Notes under the pieces: model-generated
What the model was told of the DNA's origin: nothing
What the model saw: only the letters and a program-made list of their open reading frames with translations
Databases searched by the model: none
From: JACKHO01 sp041398745
GTDB taxonomy: Bacteria > Planctomycetota > Planctomycetia > Planctomycetales > Planctomycetaceae
Assembly: GCA_041398745.1 (NCBI GenBank)
Contig: JAWKUB010000006.1
Location: forward strand, 62,001 to 126,000
Direction of reading: 5' to 3'
Length of the DNA: 64,000 bases
Shown here: piece by piece, positions 27,241 to 34,610 of the stretch
How positions within the stretch are numbered: the stretch's first letter is position 1
Layout: every line of letters begins with the position of its first letter
Program-made: the position numbers and the translations under genes

Positions 27241-27735
27241 TTGTCCAGCAAACTGAATCCGGTTACGGTACTGGTCGAGTTTCGTGGCAGAGTTTGCTCC
27301 CTGTCGATTCGTACGACGAGTTTGATTGTGCAGCTTACACGCATTACTGACCAGAGCCGGTACACGCTGGACGAGGAGTTTTCGACGAACGACCGCGCCA
27401 GTGAGGGGAAGCGAATTGGGGTCGCTGCCATGCGGCGACTCATTCGAGCACTGGAGGCTGTCGACGGACCGTCGCTCTATGTGTACACGTCACTCTTCAG
27501 GCTCTGCTTCGTCGATGGAGACGACTACCGTCTTCCTACAATTACTCGCTGCACTCCGTACTATCGCACAACGGAATCTGGGGAGCATATTGCTTCATTT
27601 CAGATTGCATTTCCCACGACGCCGGAACTAACTGACGACAACTGGACGAAGTGGACGACGTCCGACATCGACGAGGCTGTCCAAATGATTCTGACGTCCA
27701 TTCGGCAGTCGGCATTCGCACCGGGTGGTGACTAA
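27241..27735 (+). CDS. Unrecognised small soluble protein
   Basis: A TTG start at 27241, with GGAAG about six bases upstream, gives 164 residues. The protein is mixed alpha/beta with no signal or membrane span. It has a central helix AAMRRLIRALEAVDG and a C-terminal ITRCTPYYRTTESGEHIASF. I do not recognise a family. The pairing with the previous gene suggests a small operon, perhaps an accessory or immunity-type pair; that is a guess. Confidence 0.55.
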   Translation: MSSKLNPVTVLVEFRGRVCSLSIRTTSLIVQLTRITDQSRYTLDEEFSTNDRASEGKRIGVAAMRRLIRALEAVDGPSLYVYTSLFRLCFVDGDDYRLPTITRCTPYYRTTESGEHIASFQIAFPTTPELTDDNWTKWTTSDIDEAVQMILTSIRQSAFAPGGD

Positions 27736-28104
27736 TCGAGGTTTCGGTAGTACGTCAGGTGCATCACTTCAGATGCGGCCTGAATTCACACAGGAAACTC
27801 AGGCGCAACCAGGACTGATGGAATTGAGCACGTTCGCATACGGTGACCTGATACAGTTCAGGTCGGAAAAGTGTTCCTAACTGAACAGGCGATGCAAGGT
27901 TTGCCCGTTCTATGAGCTGGCCAGCGACGGAACACAAAATCCAAATCCTTGAAGCCGTGGCAGTAAGGACATGCTCGATTTGAGTCCGGACTCGATCTTT
28001 TGTTTTGAGGACGAACGGATACGACGCACAGCAGATTGATCACTCAAACTCAGAACAAAAGAACTCTTGCACATCGGAACACGGGCTGAAAAGCAGCCCG
28101 TGGC
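27736..28104. other. Intergenic region with one hairpin
   Basis: These 369 bp lie between the unrecognised plus-strand gene and the 3' end of the second DUF1501 gene. A frame at 27858-28043 on the minus strand has CxxC pairs (CPYCHG, CIAC) but no ribosome site and a poor composition, so I do not call it. The only clear structure is the hairpin at 28080-28102. Confidence 0.5.
28080..28102 (-). terminator. Hairpin directly after the DUF1501 stop codon
   Basis: A perfect 9-bp stem CACGGGCTG / CAGCCCGTG with loop AAAAG stands two bases past the stop codon of the minus-strand DUF1501 gene. No U tract follows on the minus strand, so it may act as an RNA end-stabiliser or a weak terminator. Confidence 0.5.
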
Positions 28105-29559
28105 CTATCCGATGATTGGGAAAATCGGTTCGGTATGTTCTACGCCGACGAGTTTCTGGTCGAGACCCGAGTAGAAGTACGACAGGCGGTTGGGGTCGAG
28201 GCCCATTTGGTTCAGGATGGTGGCGTGCATGCGGCGAACGTGCATTTTCTCTTCCACAGCGCGACTGCCGAGTTCGTCGGTGCCACCGAAGCTGACGCCT
28301 CCCTTTATTCCGCCGCCAGCCATCCAGGTGGTGAATCCGTAGGAGTTGTGGTCGCGTCCGGTACCCTTGGCGTATTCTGCAGTCGGCTGACGCCCGAACT
28401 CACCGCCCCAGACAACCAGTGTTTTGCTGAGAAGGCCGCGCTGCTTTAAGTCGGTGAGCAATCCGGCAATTGGCAGGTCAGTTTCTGCGGCGTGTAAATT
28501 GTGGTTGGCCTCCATGTCGGTGTGGGCGTCCCAGTTGGCGTCGTTGTGATTGCCACCTGAGTAGATTTGAATGAAACGCACACCGCGTTCGACCAGTCGC
28601 CGTGCGAGCAGACACTGTCGTCCAAACGGCGCCGACACAGGATTGTCGAGGCCATACAATTTCTGCGTGGCCTGGGTTTCCTCTTCAATGTTGACGGCCT
28701 CAGGCGCGTGCTGCTGCATTTTGTACGCGAGTTCATAGCTCGCAATGCGGGCCGACAAATTGCTGTTCTCCGAACGCGCTCCCAAGTGAGCTTCGTTGTA
28801 GTCGCGTAGTGAATCGAGAAGGCGCCGCTGCGCTTCCATCGACATGCCTTCCTGCGGTTTCAGGTCGAGGATGGGTTCCCCTTTCGACCGCATGACAGTC
28901 GCCTGGTACGACGCTGGCATGAATCCGCTGGACCAGTTTTTGGCGCCGGAAATTGGGCCACCACGTGGGTCGAGCATGACGGTGAATCCGGGCAGATTCT
29001 CGTTTTCCGAACCAAGTCCATAGTTGACCCAGGAGCCAAGGCAGGGGAATCCACTGAGGACGCGACCGGAATTCATCATCAGCAAAGCCGAGCCATGAAT
29101 TGGACTTTCGGCGGTCATGGAATGCAGGAAGGCAATATCATCGACATGCTGTGCCTGTCCGGGGAACAAATCGCTCACCCACTTACCGCATTCACCATAT
29201 TGTTTGAACTTCCAACGCGGCTCAACAATGCGTCCCTGATTCTTGTGTCCGCCACGACCAAACGTTTTGACTTCAACGGTTTGATTGTCCCGGCCGTACA
29301 TGTCCGGCTTGTAGTCGAACGTGTCAATGTGACTCGGGCCACCGTACATGAACAGGAAAATGCAGGCCGTTGCAGCTGGCTCGAAATGCGGATCTTTCGG
29401 AGCCAGAGGATTCACGAACGGCGTGACACCATCGGCGGCGGCCGCCTGTGAGTCGAAGAATTCCTGGCCTAGCATGCCGGCCAGTGCCGTCCCGGTGAAT
29501 CCACCACCAGCCTGCCACAGGAATTCTCGTCGAGTGCGTCCGCAAAAGTTCTGGTTCAT
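28105..29559 (-). CDS. DUF1501 protein, Tat-exported (second paralogue)
   Basis: The 484-residue product has a twin-arginine leader, TRREFLWQAGG at residues 9-19, and a hydrophobic run to about 36. The DUF1501 body shows FLFMYGGPSHIDTFDYKP, LLARRLVERGVRFIQIYSG and WGGEFGRQPTAE with GRDHNSYGF. It differs strongly from the paralogue at 24920-26311, being of the longer subclass that is normally encoded with a DUF1549/DUF1553 gene upstream. Upstream here is only a dispersed repeat and the IS66 element, so no such partner is visible. The function of the family is unknown. Confidence 0.9.
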   Translation of the reverse strand: MNQNFCGRTRREFLWQAGGGFTGTALAGMLGQEFFDSQAAAADGVTPFVNPLAPKDPHFEPAATACIFLFMYGGPSHIDTFDYKPDMYGRDNQTVEVKTFGRGGHKNQGRIVEPRWKFKQYGECGKWVSDLFPGQAQHVDDIAFLHSMTAESPIHGSALLMMNSGRVLSGFPCLGSWVNYGLGSENENLPGFTVMLDPRGGPISGAKNWSSGFMPASYQATVMRSKGEPILDLKPQEGMSMEAQRRLLDSLRDYNEAHLGARSENSNLSARIASYELAYKMQQHAPEAVNIEEETQATQKLYGLDNPVSAPFGRQCLLARRLVERGVRFIQIYSGGNHNDANWDAHTDMEANHNLHAAETDLPIAGLLTDLKQRGLLSKTLVVWGGEFGRQPTAEYAKGTGRDHNSYGFTTWMAGGGIKGGVSFGGTDELGSRAVEEKMHVRRMHATILNQMGLDPNRLSYFYSGLDQKLVGVEHTEPIFPIIG

Positions 29560-29732
29560 TATTCTTCAGTCGCTTATCAAGTTGCATTCTGCCCGGACAA
29601 CACGAGGTTGCCAGCGGGACCTGCTTCTGGTCATTTTATCGGGAATCGCGTCCGGGATGGCAAGGCAGATTGAGTCTGACCGATGTTTCCCAGGAATTGG
29701 ATGTGTTGATGAGTTTCGAGGCACGTGGTTTT

Positions 29733-29772
29733 GTAGGGTGTGTGCAGCAAGTCGTCTCTTTATGGTGGGTTA
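29733..29772 (+). repeat. Dispersed repeat copy C, left fragment
   Basis: GTAGGGTGTGTGCAGCAAGT matches the left end of copy B base for base. The copy is cut after TATGGTGGGTTA by the insertion sequence and continues at 31239. Joining both parts and removing one target duplicate gives about 139 bp, the length of copies A (141) and B (140). Confidence 0.9.
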
Positions 29773-31238
29773 GTAACCGTTCACACCTCGGTGAGGAGTG
29801 AGGGGGTTGGTTGGTCTTGGAAGTGTGCTTTGAGTGCTGTGGTCAGGTAGGTGAAGGCGTCTCGCTGTTGTTGGTGGCAGGTGGCGATGACGCTTAAAAG
29901 TGTTTCTACGAATCGGCTGCCCTGTTCGCTCTGTGTGCCGAACGACAGCTTGCGCCAGATGACTGCGGGGCGCAACGCCCGTTCCGCCGCGTTGTTCGTC
30001 GGCTCCACCCCCACAACTTCCAGGAACGTCCACAGCCACTCGCGATGCGTGAAGAGTTCCCGGCACATGCCATGGGCCGCAGTGCCATGACCGCGCAGCA
30101 ACAGAGCGTTCACCTCGCGGCGAACCGGTGCGAGCAAACGCTGCATTTCGCGATGCGTGAGCGTCCCGTCCCGGCACCGCGACCAGTGACGAAACAGTTT
30201 CTGAATCGGTCGCATCAGGTCGTGTCCCAGACGCTTCAATTGCAAATCGGGATGATCGATCAGAGCCTGGACATCCCGTTTCAGATGTGCCCAACACCAC
30301 TGAAGTCTTCCGAGTTGCCAGTACATCTTCGCCCGGTCGCAGTGCATGACGCCGTCGTAGGCCGCGTCGAACAGGTCGGTGAGGATCGTCGCGGCCCGCG
30401 AGGTTCTCACGGCAAACACCGTGAACCGTCGGGCCACGAAGGTCCACAGCCAGGCCCTTTCGGAGGCCTGTTTCGTCGGCGATTCGTCACCGTAGAGAAC
30501 CGGTTCTCGCGGCAGCGCGGCGGCGAGATCATCGTACGCTGCACGCGTGGCTTGTGTGGCGATTTGCTGATGTTTGACCGTGAGTGCCGCCGAGCAAGGA
30601 ATGTTCAACACCATGGAGACAAACTGGGCCGTGCGGCGTTTGCTCTGTCGAAAGCAGGCCATGAGCAGCGCCACAAAGGCAATCAACCGTGGACCAGACT
30701 GGCCGCGCGGCACGCCCGCTGGCAGTTGTCCACAAGTTGATGTCCCGCAGGCCGTGCAGGCGAGGCGGTGCCGCTGGTACTCGGTGATCAGCGGCTTGAT
30801 CTCGGGGAGTTCCCACACCTGATGACGGAGTGGCGTGGGATCCTGCCCCGCGAGCGCGGTTCCACAGCGACGGCAGGATCGTGGCTGACAGGTGACGACC
30901 TCGGTGCATCGCTCCAGCGGGACGAGCGCCCGCTCCACTTTGTTGTGTCCTTGTTGTCCACCCCGTTTTCGCTTGGACTTCGACGCGTTGCGCGGCGGCT
31001 TGGCATGCGGATGCTGGGCAGAAGGGGGCAGCGAAGAGTTCTCCGGTGTCTTCTTCAGAGCGGCGAGTTCTGCCCGCAACTCCGCGATTTGTGCCAGCAA
31101 CAGCCGAATGATCGCCTGGGCCTCAGGCGGCTGACGTGCAATCAGTTCTTCGGTAATCTCCAGCGACATGCGGAACATATCGCTGATCTCGCCAATTCAG
31201 AAAACCCCATTTTCCAATACCAACCCGTGAACGGTTAC
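29773..31238 (-). mobile_element. IS66-family insertion sequence, intact (1466 bp)
   Basis: The ends are perfect 12-bp inverted repeats, GTAACCGTTCAC at 29773-29784 and GTGAACGGTTAC at 31227-31238. They are flanked by the direct repeat GGTGGGTTA (29764-29772 and 31239-31247). The duplicate is 9 bp by sequence; the usual IS66 value is 8 bp, and the extra base may be chance. The element has one gene, the transposase, and no accessory TnpA/TnpB frames, which fits the single-ORF ISBst12-like branch. The transposase stop codon lies inside the left inverted repeat. Intact ends and an intact gene point to a recent insertion. Confidence 0.93.
29781..31178 (-). CDS. IS66-family transposase (TnpC-like)
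   Basis: This complete 465-residue transposase has an N-terminal coiled coil (residues 15-45) and a basic linker with the typical NSSLPPSAQHP motif. A zinc finger follows, with C102/C105 and C141/C144. The catalytic core has D231 (YGDESPTK), D281 (CDRAKMYWQL) and the Glu of the signature EPTNNAAERALRP (E399). No frameshift or stop breaks the frame. ATG 31178 is 49 bp inside the right end; ATG 31169 is an alternative. Its G+C content and codon use look higher than in the neighbouring genes, in line with a foreign origin. Confidence 0.95.
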   Translation of the reverse strand: MFRMSLEITEELIARQPPEAQAIIRLLLAQIAELRAELAALKKTPENSSLPPSAQHPHAKPPRNASKSKRKRGGQQGHNKVERALVPLERCTEVVTCQPRSCRRCGTALAGQDPTPLRHQVWELPEIKPLITEYQRHRLACTACGTSTCGQLPAGVPRGQSGPRLIAFVALLMACFRQSKRRTAQFVSMVLNIPCSAALTVKHQQIATQATRAAYDDLAAALPREPVLYGDESPTKQASERAWLWTFVARRFTVFAVRTSRAATILTDLFDAAYDGVMHCDRAKMYWQLGRLQWCWAHLKRDVQALIDHPDLQLKRLGHDLMRPIQKLFRHWSRCRDGTLTHREMQRLLAPVRREVNALLLRGHGTAAHGMCRELFTHREWLWTFLEVVGVEPTNNAAERALRPAVIWRKLSFGTQSEQGSRFVETLLSVIATCHQQQRDAFTYLTTALKAHFQDQPTPSLLTEV

Positions 31239-31346
31239 GGTGGGTTACGTCCGCGAATTGAATATGACCGAAGTGACACACCGCATTTTAGGTTGTACGG
31301 CTTGTGGAACGCACCTTCCGTTTGGCGCGGACTCCACCCACCCTAC
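31239..31346 (+). repeat. Dispersed repeat copy C, right fragment
   Basis: This begins with the second copy of the target duplicate (GGTGGGTTA) and continues CGTCCGCGAATTG as in copy B. It ends CTCCACCCACCCTAC at 31346. The middle part differs from copies A and B, while ends and the GGTGGGTTACG block are kept. Confidence 0.9.
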
Positions 31347-31358
31347 AGAAAATCTGTT

Positions 31359-34300
31359 CTACGTGGCTGGCAATTCGGCATCAAAATCGACCTCGGCAGT
31401 TGCCAGCACGCGTTCGGCGGCTTTTAATCCGAACAGCCAGAAGAGGGCTGGGTGTACGAAAAAGTCCAACAGTGTGGAACTGATGAGACCGCCGAGAATG
31501 ACCGTCGCGACGGGATACAGAATTTCTTTCCCCGGTTCACCAGCGGCGAGTACGAGCGGCACGAGACCAATGCCCGAGGTCAATGCCGTCATGAGTACGG
31601 GGGCGAGTCGTTCAAGGCCGGCGCGGACAATCATGCTTTTCGTGAGTCCTTCTCCTTCGTACTTCACGAGGTGCAGATAATGATTGAGCAGCAGAATTCC
31701 ATTGCGTGAGGCAATTCCGGCGAGCGAAATGAATCCCACCATGGCGGCAATGGTCAGGGCTTGTCCTGTGAGCACAAGAGCAGCGACTGCTCCAATGAAC
31801 GCCATGGGCAAGGCGGCCATCACCTGGAGTGAAAGGTTGATGGAGCGGAACATCGAAAACAGGACGAGAAACACGCCCACGAGGGCGGCTACAAACAAAT
31901 AGCCAATGACTTCACTCGCCGACTGCTGGCTCTCGAACTGTCCTCCGTATTCGAGGTAATAGCCAGATGGCAGTTCCTCGACAATGGGCTGAACCTTCAT
32001 TCGAATGTCTTTGACGACGTCCACGACCCCGCGTTGCTCGACGTTACACTGAATGACAATACGGCGACGAACATTTTCGCGGTTTACCGTGTTCGGTCCG
32101 CCCGATTCGTAAATTCGAGCCAGCGAGGAAAGTGGCACACGACCGCCACCGGGCAGGTCGATGGAAAGTCGCTTGAGCGCTTCGACATCTTCACGAGCTG
32201 CTTCGTCAAGCCGGACCACGATGTCGTAGGTGCGTTGGCCATCGAGCACTTCCGAAATGACATCACCGTTCATAGCGGTTTGCACGAACTGGTTGACTTC
32301 ATCAGGAGAAACACCGTGCAGCAGTAGCTTGTGTCGATCGAGTTCGATGCGTAACTGCGGAATGGTAACCTGCGGCTCAACCATGAGGTCGGTGACGCCC
32401 GGAACTCCTTTAATCGCGGCTTCGATTTCCTTGGCATGCTGCCGCAGCAGGACCAGGTCATCTCCGTACAATTTGATACCGACCTGCGCTTTCACACCCG
32501 AAAGCATATGGGAAATGAGGTGGGAAATTGGTTGTTCGACAGCGGTGACCACTTCGGGAATATCTTCCATGGCATGCCGCAATTCATCGAGTTGCTCTTC
32601 ACGCGAGCGGGGTGATTCGGGGTCGAGCTCGATAATGTATTCGCTCATGTTCACCCCTTCGGCATGCTCATCGAGTTCGGCCCGCCCGGTTCGGCGAACG
32701 AAGTGCTTGAGGTCTTCGATTTGCTGCAATCGCTCCTCAACACGATGATTGGCTTCTGTTGAGGTGGCCAATGACGTGCCCGGCGGAAGAATCACGTTGA
32801 GTTGGATGGCACCTTCGTTGAACGGCGGCAGGAAATCCTGGTCCATATGCGTCAGAAACACACCTGCCAGCAGCACGGCAGACAGCGTGACCAGTAAATT
32901 GAACTGGGGAAACGCGAGGCTGAAGCGAATGACACCGCCGCCAACCCATTTGAGCAGTCGCAATAGGAGACCATCGACTTCCTCTTTGTCGCTCTCAGCC
33001 TGCTTTCCAAGCAGCAGGTATGACAGGACCGGTGTAATTGTCAGCGACACCAGCAGCGAGCAAAGAATTGATGTGATGTATGCCACACCCAGCGGGGCGA
33101 ACAGTTTGCCTTCCATTCCGCTGAGTGCAAACAGTGGCAGAAACACCAGAATGACAATGAGTGTGCCGAAGACAATCGAATTACGAATTTCGCTACTCGC
33201 CAGATAGACGACCAGCAGTGGATTCTTGGGATTCGCCGAATGCCGATTCTCTTTCAGCCTGCGGAAAATGTTTTCCACGTCGACAATGGCATCATCGACG
33301 AGTTCTCCAATGGCGACGGCCAGACCACCGAGCGTCATGGTGTTAATGGACAGGCCGAAGGCTGTGAAAATGAGGACCGTCATTGCCAGTGACAAGGGAA
33401 TTGCTGTCAGCGTAATGAACGTCGTGCGAAGGTCCATGAGGAACAGAAACAGGATGATGACGACCAGGAATCCACCATCACGCAAAGCCTCAGCGACATT
33501 CTCCACGGCACGTTCAATGAACGACACCTGCGTGTACAGCGGCATGATTTTGACGTCATCGGGCAGCGTGTCCTGCAGTTCCTTAATGGCCTCGAATACC
33601 TCGTAACTCACACGGCGCGTATCGGCCCCCGGTTGCTTATTAATGGTGAGCACAATGGAGGGCCCGCCAGTGAATTCGCCCGTCTCTTCATTGCGCACGA
33701 ACGTGGCACTGTCGCCTCGTTTCGTTTGTGCCGCCTCAACAACGGTAGCAATTTCGCCGAGGGAAAGGGGACGATCATCCCGCATAGTGACGACGACGTT
33801 TTGCAAATCTTCAATGCTCTGGACGCGTCCCAGCGAGCGAACCAGGAGTTCGTTGGGCCCCTGCTGGTCGAGGTATCCACCCGTCGCGTTGCTGTTGCTT
33901 TTGACCACCGCCTCCTTCACCTGCTGCAATGTCACGCCGTAATGCAGCAAAGTTTTGGGATCAACCAGCACCTGGAACTGCTTCCGTTCGCCCCCCATGG
34001 TGAAGACCTGGGCAACTCCCGGGATTGACAGCAGGCGCTGCCGAACAATCCAGTCGGCGTCGGAACGCAACTCCATGGGCGAGTGCTCTTTGTCCTCGCT
34101 CCACATCCCCAGCATGACGATTTGGCCCATAATCGACGAAATGGGCGCCAGTTGGGGATTCACGCCCGGTGGCAACCGTTCCTGGACCATTTGAAGCCGT
34201 TCCGTGACGACCTGCCGGTCCTTGTGGATGTCGGTCCCCCAGGTGAATTCCACGTAAACGACGGAAATTCCCACAGCGGATGAACTACGGACAACTTCGA

Positions 34301-34535
34301 CTCCATCAGCCCCGTTGAGTGCCGTTTCTAGTGGAATCGTAATGAGCGACTCAATTTCCTCGGGCGCCATGCCAGGCGCTTCCGTCATCAGAACCACCCG
34401 GGGACGATTCAAATCGGGGAAGACATCAATGGGCATGCGAAACGTCTGAACAATCCCCCAGGCGACCAGCACCACAGCGACTGCGATGACCAGCAACCGT
34501 TGTCGCAGGGCGAACCGGATTATTCCATTAAGCAT
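31359..34535 (-). CDS. RND efflux transporter permease, CusA/CzcA-like
   Basis: ATG 34535 (MLNGIIRFALRQR) gives 1058 residues; the 18 extra upstream residues are not conserved. The protein has the RND plan: a first span at about 10-30, two large periplasmic porter domains, and two six-span blocks. PDLNRPRVVLMTEAPGMAPE follows the first span as in heavy-metal RND pumps. The proton-relay region in the fourth span is GELVDDAIVDVENI (about 410-423). It would pump metal ions or drugs from periplasm or inner membrane. No membrane-fusion or outer-membrane channel gene is adjacent, and the region upstream is dnaX. The gene begins 75 bp from the divergent dnaX start. Confidence 0.9.
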   Translation of the reverse strand: MLNGIIRFALRQRLLVIAVAVVLVAWGIVQTFRMPIDVFPDLNRPRVVLMTEAPGMAPEEIESLITIPLETALNGADGVEVVRSSSAVGISVVYVEFTWGTDIHKDRQVVTERLQMVQERLPPGVNPQLAPISSIMGQIVMLGMWSEDKEHSPMELRSDADWIVRQRLLSIPGVAQVFTMGGERKQFQVLVDPKTLLHYGVTLQQVKEAVVKSNSNATGGYLDQQGPNELLVRSLGRVQSIEDLQNVVVTMRDDRPLSLGEIATVVEAAQTKRGDSATFVRNEETGEFTGGPSIVLTINKQPGADTRRVSYEVFEAIKELQDTLPDDVKIMPLYTQVSFIERAVENVAEALRDGGFLVVIILFLFLMDLRTTFITLTAIPLSLAMTVLIFTAFGLSINTMTLGGLAVAIGELVDDAIVDVENIFRRLKENRHSANPKNPLLVVYLASSEIRNSIVFGTLIVILVFLPLFALSGMEGKLFAPLGVAYITSILCSLLVSLTITPVLSYLLLGKQAESDKEEVDGLLLRLLKWVGGGVIRFSLAFPQFNLLVTLSAVLLAGVFLTHMDQDFLPPFNEGAIQLNVILPPGTSLATSTEANHRVEERLQQIEDLKHFVRRTGRAELDEHAEGVNMSEYIIELDPESPRSREEQLDELRHAMEDIPEVVTAVEQPISHLISHMLSGVKAQVGIKLYGDDLVLLRQHAKEIEAAIKGVPGVTDLMVEPQVTIPQLRIELDRHKLLLHGVSPDEVNQFVQTAMNGDVISEVLDGQRTYDIVVRLDEAAREDVEALKRLSIDLPGGGRVPLSSLARIYESGGPNTVNRENVRRRIVIQCNVEQRGVVDVVKDIRMKVQPIVEELPSGYYLEYGGQFESQQSASEVIGYLFVAALVGVFLVLFSMFRSINLSLQVMAALPMAFIGAVAALVLTGQALTIAAMVGFISLAGIASRNGILLLNHYLHLVKYEGEGLTKSMIVRAGLERLAPVLMTALTSGIGLVPLVLAAGEPGKEILYPVATVILGGLISSTLLDFFVHPALFWLFGLKAAERVLATAEVDFDAELPAT

Positions 34536-34544
34536 GTCAGATGA

Positions 34545-34574
34545 TTCCACTTCGAGGGCGAAGGCGCTTATGAT
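34545..34574 (+). promoter_or_regulatory. Candidate dnaX promoter
   Basis: TTCCAC (34545-34550) and TATGAT (34569-34574) are separated by 18 bases and lie 37 bp before the dnaX GTG start. The -10 box is close to consensus and the -35 box is weak. It lies in the short divergent gap, so it would overlap control of the RND gene. Confidence 0.35.
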
Positions 34575-34610
34575 ACCACTTTGGAGCAAAATGTCTCAAA
34601 GGGGAATTCT

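Noticed and set aside
27858..28043. 61-residue minus-strand frame with CPYC and CIAC
   Set aside because: The Cys pairs are suggestive, but there is no ribosome site, the rest is Arg/Pro-rich, and it stands alone.
29770..30447. Second frame inside the IS66 element
   Set aside because: It is an out-of-frame reading of the transposase; its Arg/Thr-rich product matches no IS66 accessory protein.
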